30,345 bases of DNA from Bacteroides sp. UBA7333 (GTDB lineage: Bacteria; Bacteroidota; Bacteroidia; Bacteroidales; Bacteroidaceae): assembly GCA_002471195.1 (NCBI GenBank), contig DKPN01000063.1, positions 2,157 to 32,501 on the forward strand, read 5' to 3'. This document shows positions 14,934 through 24,927 of the stretch, one piece after another; position 1 is the first letter of the stretch, and every line of letters begins with the position of its first letter. The translations under genes and the position numbers were made by a program. The notes beneath the pieces were generated by a model. It did not search any database. It saw only the letters and a program-made list of their open reading frames with translations, and was not told the DNA's origin.

Positions 14934-17420
14934 TTATTGAAGCATGATTTTTTTCATATAGTTTTTATTATCACTCATTATGGAGATTAAATAAATACCT
15001 TTTGGCAAACTCTCTAAATCGACAATATATTCGTTAGAAAAAGAGTGATGTAACACAATACGCCCGGTAGTGTCATATATTACTACTCCTTTCAAATTTA
15101 GATCGCTCTCAATATACAACTGTTTTGTAGATTGATTCAATACAACACGTAGATGATCATCTGATGTATCATTGATTCCAGTTCCTTTAATTACTTTAAA
15201 AGGCAATTGATTCAATAACAAACTTGATCCAATCAAAGACGTTTTATATAATCCTAATTTATATTCTCCTTCTTTTAATGATGGATTAATAATAAATTCG
15301 AAATTATATGTATTTCCGCGTTCAAGGAATACCCCCTTTTGACAACGATCAACTTCAGCCGCATTCGAGTCAAAAATTACAATATCTATATTTTTATCGT
15401 ATACATTAGCACTACCAGATGATGTTATGGCCATTTCTGTCAAAACAGAAATAGGTTCATCCACAAAATATTCATTTTTAGATAAATCAATAGAATTGGC
15501 TTTGATATCAGACAAGCCTACAGATGATGAAACAGCTACAGTAATAGGATCTCCAAATATTTTATTTTCGCTTCCCCACTTTGCTATTGGATAAATTGTA
15601 TAATTTCCGGCAGGCACATTTGTAAGTTTTCCAGATAATGCAATCTCAACATTTGTTTGTCCGGCTTCTAAATAAATTTCTTTCACTCCTACTGTAGAAA
15701 TTAATTTATCTCCTTGATAAAATCCAACAGCAACATTACCTGAGTAAGGCTTTGAATTATTGTGATTCGTACAATTTAAAATAAAATCTCCAGTGTATGT
15801 TGAATATAAATTATGTTGAACCTCTAAACTTCCTGTAACCTCTAATTCGCCCCAATAATCTTCGATGCTAATATTATCACCCTGCACAATGAGTTTGTAA
15901 ATCCCATTTGTATATGGTAAACATAAAGCACGACTCCATTCATTATCTATATTTTTCACACGTGATGCTACATAAAAAGAATACACACCATCGGGAATAT
16001 TATGAGGGAAAACAAAGTTTGAATTAAAATTAGACCAACTCATAGATTCATATCCCGAATGAGATTTACATGTTGGAAAATCAATTTTATCAATTACCGT
16101 CATCTCTCCATCACGCTCTAATACAAGGCCTAATTGTCCATTTGTAAAAGTAGAACTCATATTAAAAATACCATTCAATGTTGGCAAAAACGATTCTCCT
16201 TTTTTAGTTGGCTGTTTTGCAAAGGAGATATTGTCGATCATAAAATACGACTGATATTTAGTAGTAGGTGTTGGAGGCTGAATACCTCTAACCATTGCTT
16301 GTCGAGATACAAATCCACCACCCGAGGATGTACCTCCACCGATGCCGGGTGAAGAAGGATTTAAAGCTGTAATTAGAAAATAACCATTGTTAACGCCAGA
16401 CCATCCCCAATTGACATGTACTAAATCATTTCTATCATATCCGTCAAACACGAAAGCATGTCCACCTTCTGTAGACTGTCCGCTATAATAAAGTGGTCTA
16501 TTAGAACTTAACTCTTCTTTAATATACCCCATCCAAGTTTTATAATCGAAATAATCTCTAAGAATATGCTGTATATTAGGATCGCAATCAAAATAATCGA
16601 TCAAGGAGTTAGGTACATTAAATGAATATGCTCCCGATTCAGAAGGCGAATAATTCATTGATACAGCAACACCACATGCATACATTAATTCGGCTACTGC
16701 ATCGGCTTGAGCGGTGTTATATTGCCCTGTTTTATAAATAGGCAACATATTATCCCAATCAAATGTTACTTCAGAGAAATTATAGCTTAAACTTACATTA
16801 AGTTTCTCAGTAATATAGGTTTTAGAGCCCTTTCCTACTTCAGGATAATTATGATATTTTAAAATCATTGCCATCGCAGTTGCCACACATCCTGTCACAG
16901 ATTTTTGAGGACATTTTTTATTATAAGGGTTACCTTGATCCCACTGCATGGTTTCTAATAATGGCGCTACAGATGATGGATAAGAGTTATCAGCAACTGT
17001 TTGAATGGTAGGATTATTGGCTACATTATTATTTTTTAAATAGGTATATTCATCCAAATAAGTACTCAACCAATAAGACATGTTATCAGGAATATTATTC
17101 AAATCAAATTCACCTTGATCCGAATAACCTAATATTTCAGGCATTATATCATCTCCCGAAACAATCACATAAGATTTATCTCCATTTAAAATATAAAAAG
17201 CCGGAGTCTGAATTTTTGTATTCAGTTTTTTTCTCAGAGGGAGAACATCGTCCGAGGTTGCAATAACCTTAACTGTATTCTGTGAACGAGTAGGAACTAG
17301 AGTTTTATCATTCAAAAAGCGAGAAGCTATTGAGATAACATCTTCTTTCAAACGCTCTTTACCCGAAATTGAGCAAGAAAAAAGTATTAAAAGCAAAAAT
17401 AAGTACTGTTTTTTCATCAT
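14934..17420 (-). CDS. Streptopain-like cysteine protease (peptidase family C10) with T9SS sorting domain
   Basis: 828 residues. Order: export signal (1-21); Spi/C10 propeptide (about 22-150, with FYILNGDKSYVIVSGDD); catalytic C10 domain (about 150-380) with Gln162 in the oxyanion region (WDQGNPYN), nucleophile Cys178 in GCVATAMAMILKYHNYP and His321 in GGHAFVFDGYD, then VNWGWSG; about 350 residues of beta-rich domains; and a T9SS type A sorting domain (about 750-828, with GRIVLHHSF, GIYLISI and a lysine-containing end). All catalytic residues are intact, so a self-processing secreted endopeptidase is expected. The signal contains LFSC, a possible but imperfect lipobox. It lies 85 bases downstream of the SusC/D operon with a hairpin between and no visible promoter, so readthrough may set its level. 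Relatives include streptococcal SpeB and Porphyromonas periodontain-type proteases. Confidence 0.88.
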   Translation of the reverse strand: MMKKQYLFLLLILFSCSISGKERLKEDVISIASRFLNDKTLVPTRSQNTVKVIATSDDVLPLRKKLNTKIQTPAFYILNGDKSYVIVSGDDIMPEILGYSDQGEFDLNNIPDNMSYWLSTYLDEYTYLKNNNVANNPTIQTVADNSYPSSVAPLLETMQWDQGNPYNKKCPQKSVTGCVATAMAMILKYHNYPEVGKGSKTYITEKLNVSLSYNFSEVTFDWDNMLPIYKTGQYNTAQADAVAELMYACGVAVSMNYSPSESGAYSFNVPNSLIDYFDCDPNIQHILRDYFDYKTWMGYIKEELSSNRPLYYSGQSTEGGHAFVFDGYDRNDLVHVNWGWSGVNNGYFLITALNPSSPGIGGGTSSGGGFVSRQAMVRGIQPPTPTTKYQSYFMIDNISFAKQPTKKGESFLPTLNGIFNMSSTFTNGQLGLVLERDGEMTVIDKIDFPTCKSHSGYESMSWSNFNSNFVFPHNIPDGVYSFYVASRVKNIDNEWSRALCLPYTNGIYKLIVQGDNISIEDYWGELEVTGSLEVQHNLYSTYTGDFILNCTNHNNSKPYSGNVAVGFYQGDKLISTVGVKEIYLEAGQTNVEIALSGKLTNVPAGNYTIYPIAKWGSENKIFGDPITVAVSSSVGLSDIKANSIDLSKNEYFVDEPISVLTEMAITSSGSANVYDKNIDIVIFDSNAAEVDRCQKGVFLERGNTYNFEFIINPSLKEGEYKLGLYKTSLIGSSLLLNQLPFKVIKGTGINDTSDDHLRVVLNQSTKQLYIESDLNLKGVVIYDTTGRIVLHHSFSNEYIVDLESLPKGIYLISIMSDNKNYMKKIMLQ

Positions 17421-17442
17421 TCATTTAGAGTTAAAAGTAAAA

Positions 17443-17481
17443 GAGAGGGTATTAATGTTGATGACAACATAATACCCTCTC
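17443..17481 (-). terminator. Terminator or attenuator between the SusCD operon and the C10 protease gene
   Basis: Arms GAGAGGGTATTA... and ...TAATACCCTCTC pair over about 17 bases with one bulge, and a U-rich run follows on the minus strand. No TAnnTTTG promoter is visible between it and the protease gene, so partial readthrough is the simplest way the protease could be expressed. Confidence 0.7.
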
Positions 17482-17505
17482 AGAAATTATTTGAATAGGG
17501 TCACC

Positions 17506-19557
17506 TTATTCTGAGACCATTTTGAAATTAGATAATCCGTTATTATCAATAACAGTATTTATCATTTTCTTACCACCAATTGCATAAGTAGGTCCATTCA
17601 CAATAGGTTGAGCAACGATTGTATTAACCTTTTTCTCAAACGCTTTGTATGGAGCCAATGTAAATGAAGGTATTGAAGCAACTTGACCTTGAGCAGCTGG
17701 AGTCCACAATAGGCTAGTGAAGTAGCCGGTAACGAAGTTATATCTATTATTATTAATATACATATAAGAAATACCATCGTATGGGTTATCATTGTTTTCA
17801 CCATTGAAAAGGTAAACTTGACCGGCTTTATTAATACCACCTACAAAAACTTCATCTTCAGATGATGTTAAGTTACCTCTGCCTGAATCAATAATCATTG
17901 CTAATGTTGCATAACCGCGGTATGGTGTAACTTGTTGCTCTTCATAAACAATCAATCCTGTTTCAGCATCGAAAGAAAGTTCTACAACATCATCATAGTC
18001 TTCACCTAATTCAGGCAATAAAGATAGGCCTCTTACTTCTAAAGAATTTCCAGCTGCACTTTTTGTAATAGAAATAGGGATAGTAAGTGATGAACCATTG
18101 TTAAAGTTAATTGCACTAACCGACCATGCTCCTAGATAATCATCTATCGCAATGTTTTCTTTCAATTCATCGTAAGGATTTGTTCCTTCAACCAAAGTTT
18201 CAATCGTTCTAAACATCAAGGTATAAACATCTCCATTATTACCTGAAGGAGTAAGAGTATAATAGTCGATTGACAAAGAGAATGTTTTTGTCGCACGGTC
18301 ATATGTAGATGTTTGAATATCCATTTTCATATATAACTCATTCTCGCCTAGCTTCAAACCTGAAGGTTGGAAGTCTAACTCAGGAAGCAAGTTAAATTTA
18401 TTTTGCTTAGAATTATATCCAAAATAGAAAGCTTTTGATTCATTAAACAGATTTGGCAATGCATAGATATTAGGATCTTCCTTAGCTACTTGGATTGTTT
18501 GAAGCCAAGGGTTTCTCAATAATTGAGATGTAAAGATATTTCCTTCCAATGGCAAACTCTTCCAAGTATAGTCTTTCGCATAGTCAAGACCCAACAATGA
18601 AGGATCTAAATGCAAGCGATACGAACCTGATTCTTGAACAAAAAATCCATATTCACCAATATTATGATAACAGAATCCTAAATCTAATGTTTTGGTTTTA
18701 GCATCCCATTTTCCTAATGGATATTTAGAACTATTTGGAGGTATCACACCTTCACTTGTCTGTAAATTACCTGCTATAGAACCAAAAGTATTCCAGCCAT
18801 TATCATAATGAGGACCTGCACCATTTACCATTTTAAAGCCAAGTGCTGTTGGTTTGATGTACCATAAATTGTCTCCCTCTTCAGAATAAATATCTCCATC
18901 GATTATGATATATGGAGCCTCAAAATCAGCAGGGAATAGAGTTTCTCCATAAATTGATTGGAAATAATCATTATTATATGGACTTCTGAAACGATACTTA
19001 TTACCACCATCAAGTTTTTCAACAACAATATCAGTTATTCTATTATCAGATACACCAAACGGGCCAAACATGTTTTCAACAAATAAAGCATTGTTGCTAA
19101 CAACTGTCCACTTTTCTGGATCTACGTCAGATGGATCTTTATAAAATACCTCAATAGTGATTGTTGATTCAGCATAAGGCGTATTTTCACCCAACATGAT
19201 TTTTGCTGTATAGGTCTCTCTAGAAGTTGGATTGGCCATTTTGATTGCCAACGTTGCAACATCACTTCCTGCATCAAAACTCAAAGTCGATGGTACAGTA
19301 AGAACAGCTGATGATGCATCATCCATTTCGCTATTTATTGAAATTTGATTTGCGCCAGCCGATTCGAAACGATATACTGGGATTTCAATTGTCGCAGTTT
19401 CAGTATTTACTGAATATTTACTTTTTTGTCCAGGAGCAAAATAGCTACTTTGCCCTTCTGGAAGTGGTCCTACATTATATTCTACATCATCAGAGCAACC
19501 AACCATGATCATACTCATAAACAGAATCGTAGAAAATAAATATTTTAATTTATTCAT
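17506..19557 (-). CDS. Large surface lipoprotein downstream of SusD (SusE/F-position protein)
   Basis: 683 residues with a lipoprotein signal, Cys21 in IMVGCSDDVEYN, whose acidic +2 residues fit surface export in Bacteroidota. A Calx-beta-like immunoglobulin fold (about 45-135, with IEIPVYRFESAG and YTAKIMLGENTPYAES) is followed by a large beta-rich body and a C-terminal domain (about 470-640) starting DDYLGAWSVSAINFNNGSS. No glycoside hydrolase or protease motif is seen. Its position 32 bases after susD in one minus-strand run matches SusE/SusF-type surface glycan- or ligand-binding proteins, so a substrate-capture role is likely. What it binds cannot be read from sequence. Confidence 0.75.
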   Translation of the reverse strand: MNKLKYLFSTILFMSMIMVGCSDDVEYNVGPLPEGQSSYFAPGQKSKYSVNTETATIEIPVYRFESAGANQISINSEMDDASSAVLTVPSTLSFDAGSDVATLAIKMANPTSRETYTAKIMLGENTPYAESTITIEVFYKDPSDVDPEKWTVVSNNALFVENMFGPFGVSDNRITDIVVEKLDGGNKYRFRSPYNNDYFQSIYGETLFPADFEAPYIIIDGDIYSEEGDNLWYIKPTALGFKMVNGAGPHYDNGWNTFGSIAGNLQTSEGVIPPNSSKYPLGKWDAKTKTLDLGFCYHNIGEYGFFVQESGSYRLHLDPSLLGLDYAKDYTWKSLPLEGNIFTSQLLRNPWLQTIQVAKEDPNIYALPNLFNESKAFYFGYNSKQNKFNLLPELDFQPSGLKLGENELYMKMDIQTSTYDRATKTFSLSIDYYTLTPSGNNGDVYTLMFRTIETLVEGTNPYDELKENIAIDDYLGAWSVSAINFNNGSSLTIPISITKSAAGNSLEVRGLSLLPELGEDYDDVVELSFDAETGLIVYEEQQVTPYRGYATLAMIIDSGRGNLTSSEDEVFVGGINKAGQVYLFNGENNDNPYDGISYMYINNNRYNFVTGYFTSLLWTPAAQGQVASIPSFTLAPYKAFEKKVNTIVAQPIVNGPTYAIGGKKMINTVIDNNGLSNFKMVSE

Positions 19558-19589
19558 AATTTCAACGTTTTTTTTAAAATGATTAATTG

Positions 19590-21200
19590 TTAGTTAGATG
19601 GAACCCATGGTGTGTACAAACCTGCTGGATCTGGATTGTTATAATCCTTAACAGCGGCATTACTATTACCTTCAGTTTGAACAATACAGAAGTTCATCCA
19701 TGCTGGTCTTGTTGTAGTATTGAAACGACGTGCTTCAGAGAAGTTAGTACCTTCATAACCACGAATAACAGGCATATCTAAACGTTTGAAGTCATAGTAA
19801 GATTGTCCTTCACCCCAAAGTTCAATACGCTTTTGCAAAACAACCTCTTGAACAACTTCTTCTGCCGAGGATGCACTTGTTGTATAAGACGGATTACGAT
19901 AACTTGTCATGAATTTAGTTAAGAGAGTTTTACCATCAGCAGGATTTTTATGAGCTGCAGCTTCAGCTTCAATCAAATACATCTCTTCAACACGCATCAA
20001 TGGATAAGCAGATGCTGAACCGATTTTATAATCAGCCATATTTCCTTCGTTTGGACGGAATTTCAATGATGCATAAGTTGGTAATGACTCTCCCCAAGTT
20101 TGATTGATATATTCATTTTGACCTTCTAAATCAGAACCTTTAGGAGCTTTCCATAAAAGTTTGCGGAAGTCATTATCATCAATTTTTGCATATAAACTTG
20201 CATCAATCATTGTAAGAGGACCCGCTGCAGCATAACCATAATCAGTTTCATTTGATAACCATGATGTCCAGTTCAAAATACCTGTTTTAACAACATCATC
20301 ATCGCCTGTAGTTTGCGCTCCCCACATCCATGATTTAGGAGAAAGAGAGTTAAAGCCTTTTTTTATGTTAAGACACTCATCTTTTGTCATAGGTGAATAG
20401 TTGCCAGACTCAATTGCCAAACGAGCATTTTTCTGAGCATTCTCATAATCGCCAATCCACATATACAATCTAGCTTTCAAACCATAAACAACTCCTAAAC
20501 TTGGAACTGTTTTATTATTGATTTGAGCACTTTTAATGTGTGATTGCGCATACTCTAAGTCACTCAAGATGAAAGCAGACATCGTTTCTCTAGTTGCACG
20601 TGGATTGTCATATGATTCCTCTTCTGTTGTCTTTTCAGTTACGATAGGCACAGTTAGATTAAGAATATTATTTCCTTGTGGACTCAAAGGTTGAGTTTTG
20701 TCGTTAGGCAAAAACTCATACATCTGTGCCATATCTAAGTAAATAGAAGCTCTAAAAGCTTTAGCAATTGCCAAATAACCGATTTGTACATCAGTAGCTG
20801 AATTTTCATCAATAGCTGAAATCAAGTTATTGGTAGTTAGCACATATTGCCAGAAATAGTTCCAAATAACTTGTGTCGATCTGTAGGATGGGCCAATGTA
20901 TGTATTAGACTCCCATGAGTTGTAATGGTCATAATTGCTACTAATCACAGCAACATCGGTAGTCATGACATCTCTAATATGCATCATTGAACCATATCCC
21001 CATCCATAACCAGCGTCTTCATCATATAGTTTATTTGTATATGCAGGCATCGCCCACAATAATGCCTCAGTAGCTTTTGAAGAAGAAGCTAGCTGTTCGC
21101 TTGTTGCACCGCTAGTTGGATACACCTCATCAATACATCCGGTTAAGAATAATGATGACATGCAACAAGCGCCTATAATATATTTAAATTTATTTTTCAT
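19590..21200 (-). CDS. SusD/RagB-family outer-membrane nutrient-binding lipoprotein
   Basis: 536 residues, a typical SusD length. Lipobox LTGC with Cys22, then IDEVYPTSG. The helical TPR-like N-terminal half includes YLAIAKAFRASIYLDMAQMYE and NPRATRETMSAFILSDLEYAQ; the family's C-terminal marks are MRVEEMYLIEAEAAA, ELWGEGQSYYDFKRLDMPVIRGY and the closing N-P region. SusD lipoproteins form the lid on a SusC barrel at the cell surface and bind oligosaccharides or peptides. It starts 22 bases after the SusC stop and has a tryptophan/tyrosine-rich surface-ligand look. No single residue tells whether the ligand is glycan or peptide. Confidence 0.93.
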   Translation of the reverse strand: MKNKFKYIIGACCMSSLFLTGCIDEVYPTSGATSEQLASSSKATEALLWAMPAYTNKLYDEDAGYGWGYGSMMHIRDVMTTDVAVISSNYDHYNSWESNTYIGPSYRSTQVIWNYFWQYVLTTNNLISAIDENSATDVQIGYLAIAKAFRASIYLDMAQMYEFLPNDKTQPLSPQGNNILNLTVPIVTEKTTEEESYDNPRATRETMSAFILSDLEYAQSHIKSAQINNKTVPSLGVVYGLKARLYMWIGDYENAQKNARLAIESGNYSPMTKDECLNIKKGFNSLSPKSWMWGAQTTGDDDVVKTGILNWTSWLSNETDYGYAAAGPLTMIDASLYAKIDDNDFRKLLWKAPKGSDLEGQNEYINQTWGESLPTYASLKFRPNEGNMADYKIGSASAYPLMRVEEMYLIEAEAAAHKNPADGKTLLTKFMTSYRNPSYTTSASSAEEVVQEVVLQKRIELWGEGQSYYDFKRLDMPVIRGYEGTNFSEARRFNTTTRPAWMNFCIVQTEGNSNAAVKDYNNPDPAGLYTPWVPSN

Positions 21201-21222
21201 AATCTATCTATTTAGCTAATAA

Positions 21223-24200
21223 TTATAATGTGAATGAGATACCACCAGATACTGTTCTAATAGGAGCATAGAAAGCTGATGTAGATTGACCTGAAATACT
21301 TTGTCTTGGATCTAAACCTTTACGTTTTGAAGTATACCATAGATTATCACATGTCACATAAAGACGTACTTTTTCGAATTGTATTTTTCTACACAATCTA
21401 GCAGGTAATGTATAACCAGCATTAATGTTTTGCAAACTCAAATAAGAAGCTTTTACTAGGAATCTATCTGAAGAAGCAGCAGTATAATCGTCACCAAATT
21501 GTAAACGAGGTTTATTTGATTGAGCATTCTCGGGTGTCCAAGAATCTAACAAATCCTTGTGGAAAACGCCACCTTTTGAAGACGCCTTTGGTGATACCAT
21601 CATACCTTGATAATCACTATCGTATACTTTACCACCGATTTGATATGCAAAGTCAATAGAGAAATCAAAACCTTTGTAACTAACTGTTGTTCCAAAACCA
21701 CCATATACATTTGGCAATGCAGTACCACAGTTATAACGAGTTGCATCTGAGTAACGAGTAGTAGTAACGGTATTAACAACTTTGTTACCATTTTCATCTA
21801 ACGATGTTTCATCTTTATAGAATAAAGCTTCACCATTTTCGTTTACACCAGCATACTTTTGCATATAGAAAGAGTACATAGGCAAGCCTTCACCATAGAA
21901 ATAGTTACCTGAAGTATAACCTTCATAACCATCAGGAGTTTCCATTGTTTTTCTCTTTTCTGGAAGACTAGTGATTTTATTCTTATAGTAAGTCAAGTTA
22001 GCACGAGCTTCCCAACGAAGATTATTGTTATTGATAATTGTACCATTCAATTCTGTTTCTAATCCCATATTACGCATATCACCAACGTTAGCATAGTAAG
22101 AAGTAAAACCAAATGATGGAGATAATGGGAATGAGAACAACATATCAGTCGTTTTACGACGGAAGAATTCAACAGATCCTGATAATCTGTTATTGAAGAA
22201 ATCAAAATCGAATCCTGCGTTAAAGTTACTATTCGTTTCCCAAGTAATATCTGGATTACCAAAAGTCAATGGAATTGCAGCAGGATTACCAGATGCATTT
22301 ACGATATCATAAGTATTAGTATAACGGTAGTTACCGATATTATCATTACCTTGAGTACCGTAAGAGGCTTTAGCTTTCAACATATTTACCCAATCTGCGT
22401 TAAACCAACCTTCTTCAGAAATAATCCAAGCACCACCTAATGACCAGAAGTTACCCCAACGATGATCTTTATGAAAACGAGTTGAAGCATCTCTACGATA
22501 AGAGGCAGAAACAAAATATCTACTGTTGTAGTTATATTGAACACGACCAAAGAAACCTTCTGTTTGGTACTCTGTAGTATATGAATTTTGAGATCCGTCA
22601 TTAACAGCACCAGCTAATTCGGTATTAGCAGGGTCGAACATATTTGTTTTACTACCTGTCAATGAATAATATTTGTTTGTAAATCTTTCATGACCAACCA
22701 TTACATCAACATCGTGCAAGCCAAATTGCTGTTGCCAATTAAGTAACTGTTGGAAGTTATAGAACCAGCTTCTTGAATGTCCTTTGTTTACAATACCATT
22801 AGAAGATGCGTAAGCGCCATAATATGGATTTGTTACTGAAGTAGATCTTGTTTCATTTACAGTTACACTATTGTTAGAAACAAATTTCAAAGACTCCATG
22901 AAACGAATTTCAGCAAATCCTACACCAGAGAAAGCATTACCTTCTGAACGATTAGTATTTAAACGAGCGTCTGAAAGGGCATTACTATTGGTAAACACTG
23001 GGCGCTTCAAACCCGCATTTTGACCATCACCATAGTCATAACGAGTAATACCGTTTTTATCTACAATTACATTGCCATTAGCATCGCGCATGTACAATGG
23101 ATAGATAGGAGCTACTCTATTAGCCGCAGCAAATATATTTCCAGATGATACCGATGAACCATCTTCACCCATTTGATTAATATCAAAATGAGAATAATTC
23201 ATGTTACCACCAATTTTCAACCATTTTTTTACTTGATAGTCCGCTTTTAAACGACCTGTAATACGTGTAAAACCAGAATTTTGAGTAATACCTTCATTAT
23301 TTAAATAACCGAAAGAAGCATAAAATGAAGATTTATCGTTTGCGTTAGCAACACTTAAGTTATATTCTTGTCTTAGACCGTGTTTGTAAGCATCATCCAA
23401 CCAGTTATCAGGTTTCAACAAATATGTTGTTCCATTATAATCAACCAAACGGCCTAATGTTGCATTAGGGTTTAATTTACCATTCTGACCGATTAGATAT
23501 TGATTTTCAGGTACAGTATATACATTATAGCCCAAACCATAGTCATTAGCAGAAGTTAAATTACTTGCAGCTGCCAACCATGCATTTTCGGGAGAAAAAC
23601 CTTGTGCATTAGTAAAGTAGTTATTCAATGCTCCGTAATACATTTCATAATATTGACCTGGAGCAGTGATATAGTCATAATCTTTTGTAGCACGTGAGTT
23701 TGAACCCCATTTAGCATCAACGTTGATACGTGCTTCACCAGACTTTCCTTTTTTCGTTGTAATCATGATTACACCATTCGCACCGCGAGCACCATAAAGA
23801 GCATTTGAAGCAGCATCCTTCAATACCGTCATAGACTCAATATCCAAAGAGTTTAAGTTATTCATATCACCATCATATGGAGAACCATCCAATACGATAA
23901 GAGGGCTATTTCCAGCATTAACAGAACCAATACCACGTACCAATATATTTGGTTTACTTGCACCAGGCTGTCCTGAAGCAATATTCAATTGCACACCCGA
24001 AACTCGGCCCGCAAGTGCTGATGTAGCATCTGATGTTTGGATTTTAGCGATCGCATCTGCGCCTACAACACTAGCCGATCCTGTAAAAGCAGCTTTAGTA
24101 GATGTACCATAAGCTACTACAACTACATCTTCTAGAACTTCAGAGTCATTTCTTAAATAAATTTTAAGATTAGGTTTAATTGCAACTTCCTGGGTTTGCA

Positions 24201-24438
24201 TACCGATATAAGTCACTACCAAGTGCTTAGCGGTTGTTGGCACATTTGGTAAAGTGAAATTACCATCTACATTAGTAATTGTACCAATTGAAGTACCTTT
24301 TACTAACACAGAAGCTCCAACAGCAGGTTGCCCATCTTCTTCAAAGAATACAGTACCTGTGATTTTCTGCGTTTGAGCAGTTACCATACCTATCCCTATA
24401 AAAAGACAGGCTAATAACAACATTAATTTTCTTTTCAT
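21223..24438 (-). CDS. SusC/RagA-family TonB-dependent outer-membrane transporter
   Basis: 1071 residues from the ATG at 24438; an in-frame start at 24525 adds 29 unlikely residues before the signal peptide. Order: signal peptide ending in TAQ; carboxypeptidase-regulatory-like domain (about 25-100, with ITGTVFFEEDGQPAVGASV and GNFTLPNVP); a DVVVVAYG segment, the TonB-box region; plug domain (about 105-235, with VRGIGSVNAGNSPLIVLDG and MTVLKDAASNALYGARGANG); and a 22-strand barrel ending FYAPIRTVSGGISFTL. It imports a ligand handed over by the adjacent SusD using TonB energy. No anti-sigma-interacting STN domain is present, consistent with no adjacent sigma/anti-sigma pair. A clear promoter lies about 55 bases upstream. 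Confidence 0.95.
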   Translation of the reverse strand: MKRKLMLLLACLFIGIGMVTAQTQKITGTVFFEEDGQPAVGASVLVKGTSIGTITNVDGNFTLPNVPTTAKHLVVTYIGMQTQEVAIKPNLKIYLRNDSEVLEDVVVVAYGTSTKAAFTGSASVVGADAIAKIQTSDATSALAGRVSGVQLNIASGQPGASKPNILVRGIGSVNAGNSPLIVLDGSPYDGDMNNLNSLDIESMTVLKDAASNALYGARGANGVIMITTKKGKSGEARINVDAKWGSNSRATKDYDYITAPGQYYEMYYGALNNYFTNAQGFSPENAWLAAASNLTSANDYGLGYNVYTVPENQYLIGQNGKLNPNATLGRLVDYNGTTYLLKPDNWLDDAYKHGLRQEYNLSVANANDKSSFYASFGYLNNEGITQNSGFTRITGRLKADYQVKKWLKIGGNMNYSHFDINQMGEDGSSVSSGNIFAAANRVAPIYPLYMRDANGNVIVDKNGITRYDYGDGQNAGLKRPVFTNSNALSDARLNTNRSEGNAFSGVGFAEIRFMESLKFVSNNSVTVNETRSTSVTNPYYGAYASSNGIVNKGHSRSWFYNFQQLLNWQQQFGLHDVDVMVGHERFTNKYYSLTGSKTNMFDPANTELAGAVNDGSQNSYTTEYQTEGFFGRVQYNYNSRYFVSASYRRDASTRFHKDHRWGNFWSLGGAWIISEEGWFNADWVNMLKAKASYGTQGNDNIGNYRYTNTYDIVNASGNPAAIPLTFGNPDITWETNSNFNAGFDFDFFNNRLSGSVEFFRRKTTDMLFSFPLSPSFGFTSYYANVGDMRNMGLETELNGTIINNNNLRWEARANLTYYKNKITSLPEKRKTMETPDGYEGYTSGNYFYGEGLPMYSFYMQKYAGVNENGEALFYKDETSLDENGNKVVNTVTTTRYSDATRYNCGTALPNVYGGFGTTVSYKGFDFSIDFAYQIGGKVYDSDYQGMMVSPKASSKGGVFHKDLLDSWTPENAQSNKPRLQFGDDYTAASSDRFLVKASYLSLQNINAGYTLPARLCRKIQFEKVRLYVTCDNLWYTSKRKGLDPRQSISGQSTSAFYAPIRTVSGGISFTL

Positions 24439-24495
24439 AAATTCTCTCTTAAAGTTTAACTTTACATTAATTGTTCCTTTTACTATAACAAAGTG

Positions 24496-24525
24496 CAAAT
24501 ATATTAATAAATATGAAACATACAA
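24496..24525 (-). promoter_or_regulatory. Promoter of the SusC/SusD operon
   Basis: On the minus strand TTG (24525-24523) is followed after exactly 19 bases by TATATTTG (24503-24496), the Bacteroidota -33/-7 pattern. The leader to the chosen susC ATG is about 50 bases. Confidence 0.75.
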
Positions 24526-24840
24526 CCAATTATATAAAAAAAGGCATTGTTTATGTCATTTTGTTATACAAATCTTAATTTTAGTGCTAAATAAGACTAA
24601 TAAAGGTATGTTTTTTAAGATAAAAATGAACAAAAACAAAGCATCTCCAATGACACTTTTCACGCATACTTATCAACTTATTATCATTATGACATATTTA
24701 AATGCTAATAGATATCACTTTTATACTAAAACGATTTTTAAATGAAAATTTATTGACATTATTTTAATATTAAATACAAAGATTCTTATTTTGAATCAAT
24801 CAACTATAAAAGATTAAGCCTACATATTGTACGTAAACGT
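24526..24840. other. AT-rich non-coding spacer upstream of susC
   Basis: About 315 bases without a plausible gene between the susC promoter and the terminator of the HAD operon. It is very AT-rich. I saw no second TAnnTTTG promoter in either direction and no strong hairpin; a short ACGTAAACGT palindrome occurs near 24834. Activator sites for the SusC promoter could lie here but cannot be identified. Confidence 0.5.
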
Positions 24841-24876
24841 CAAACAAAAAAAAGAGGAATGAACATTCACTCCTCT
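24841..24876 (-). terminator. Terminator of the rsmI-lipoprotein-HAD operon
   Basis: A 10-base stem (24853-24862 with 24867-24876, one G-U pair) is followed on the minus strand by a run of eight U. It lies about 50 bases after the HAD gene stop. Confidence 0.85.
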
Positions 24877-24927
24877 ATCAGATAGCTTCTTAAGACAAAA
24901 CTATCAGCTTACTAAATACAATTCATT

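Noticed and set aside
14934..24438. Polysaccharide utilisation locus
   Set aside because: SusC/SusD are present but there is no carbohydrate-active enzyme or dedicated sensor, so a glycan target cannot be claimed.
24526..24840. Antisense small RNA upstream of susC, as seen at some Bacteroides loci
   Set aside because: No TAnnTTTG promoter and no terminator-like hairpin were found for such an RNA in this spacer.
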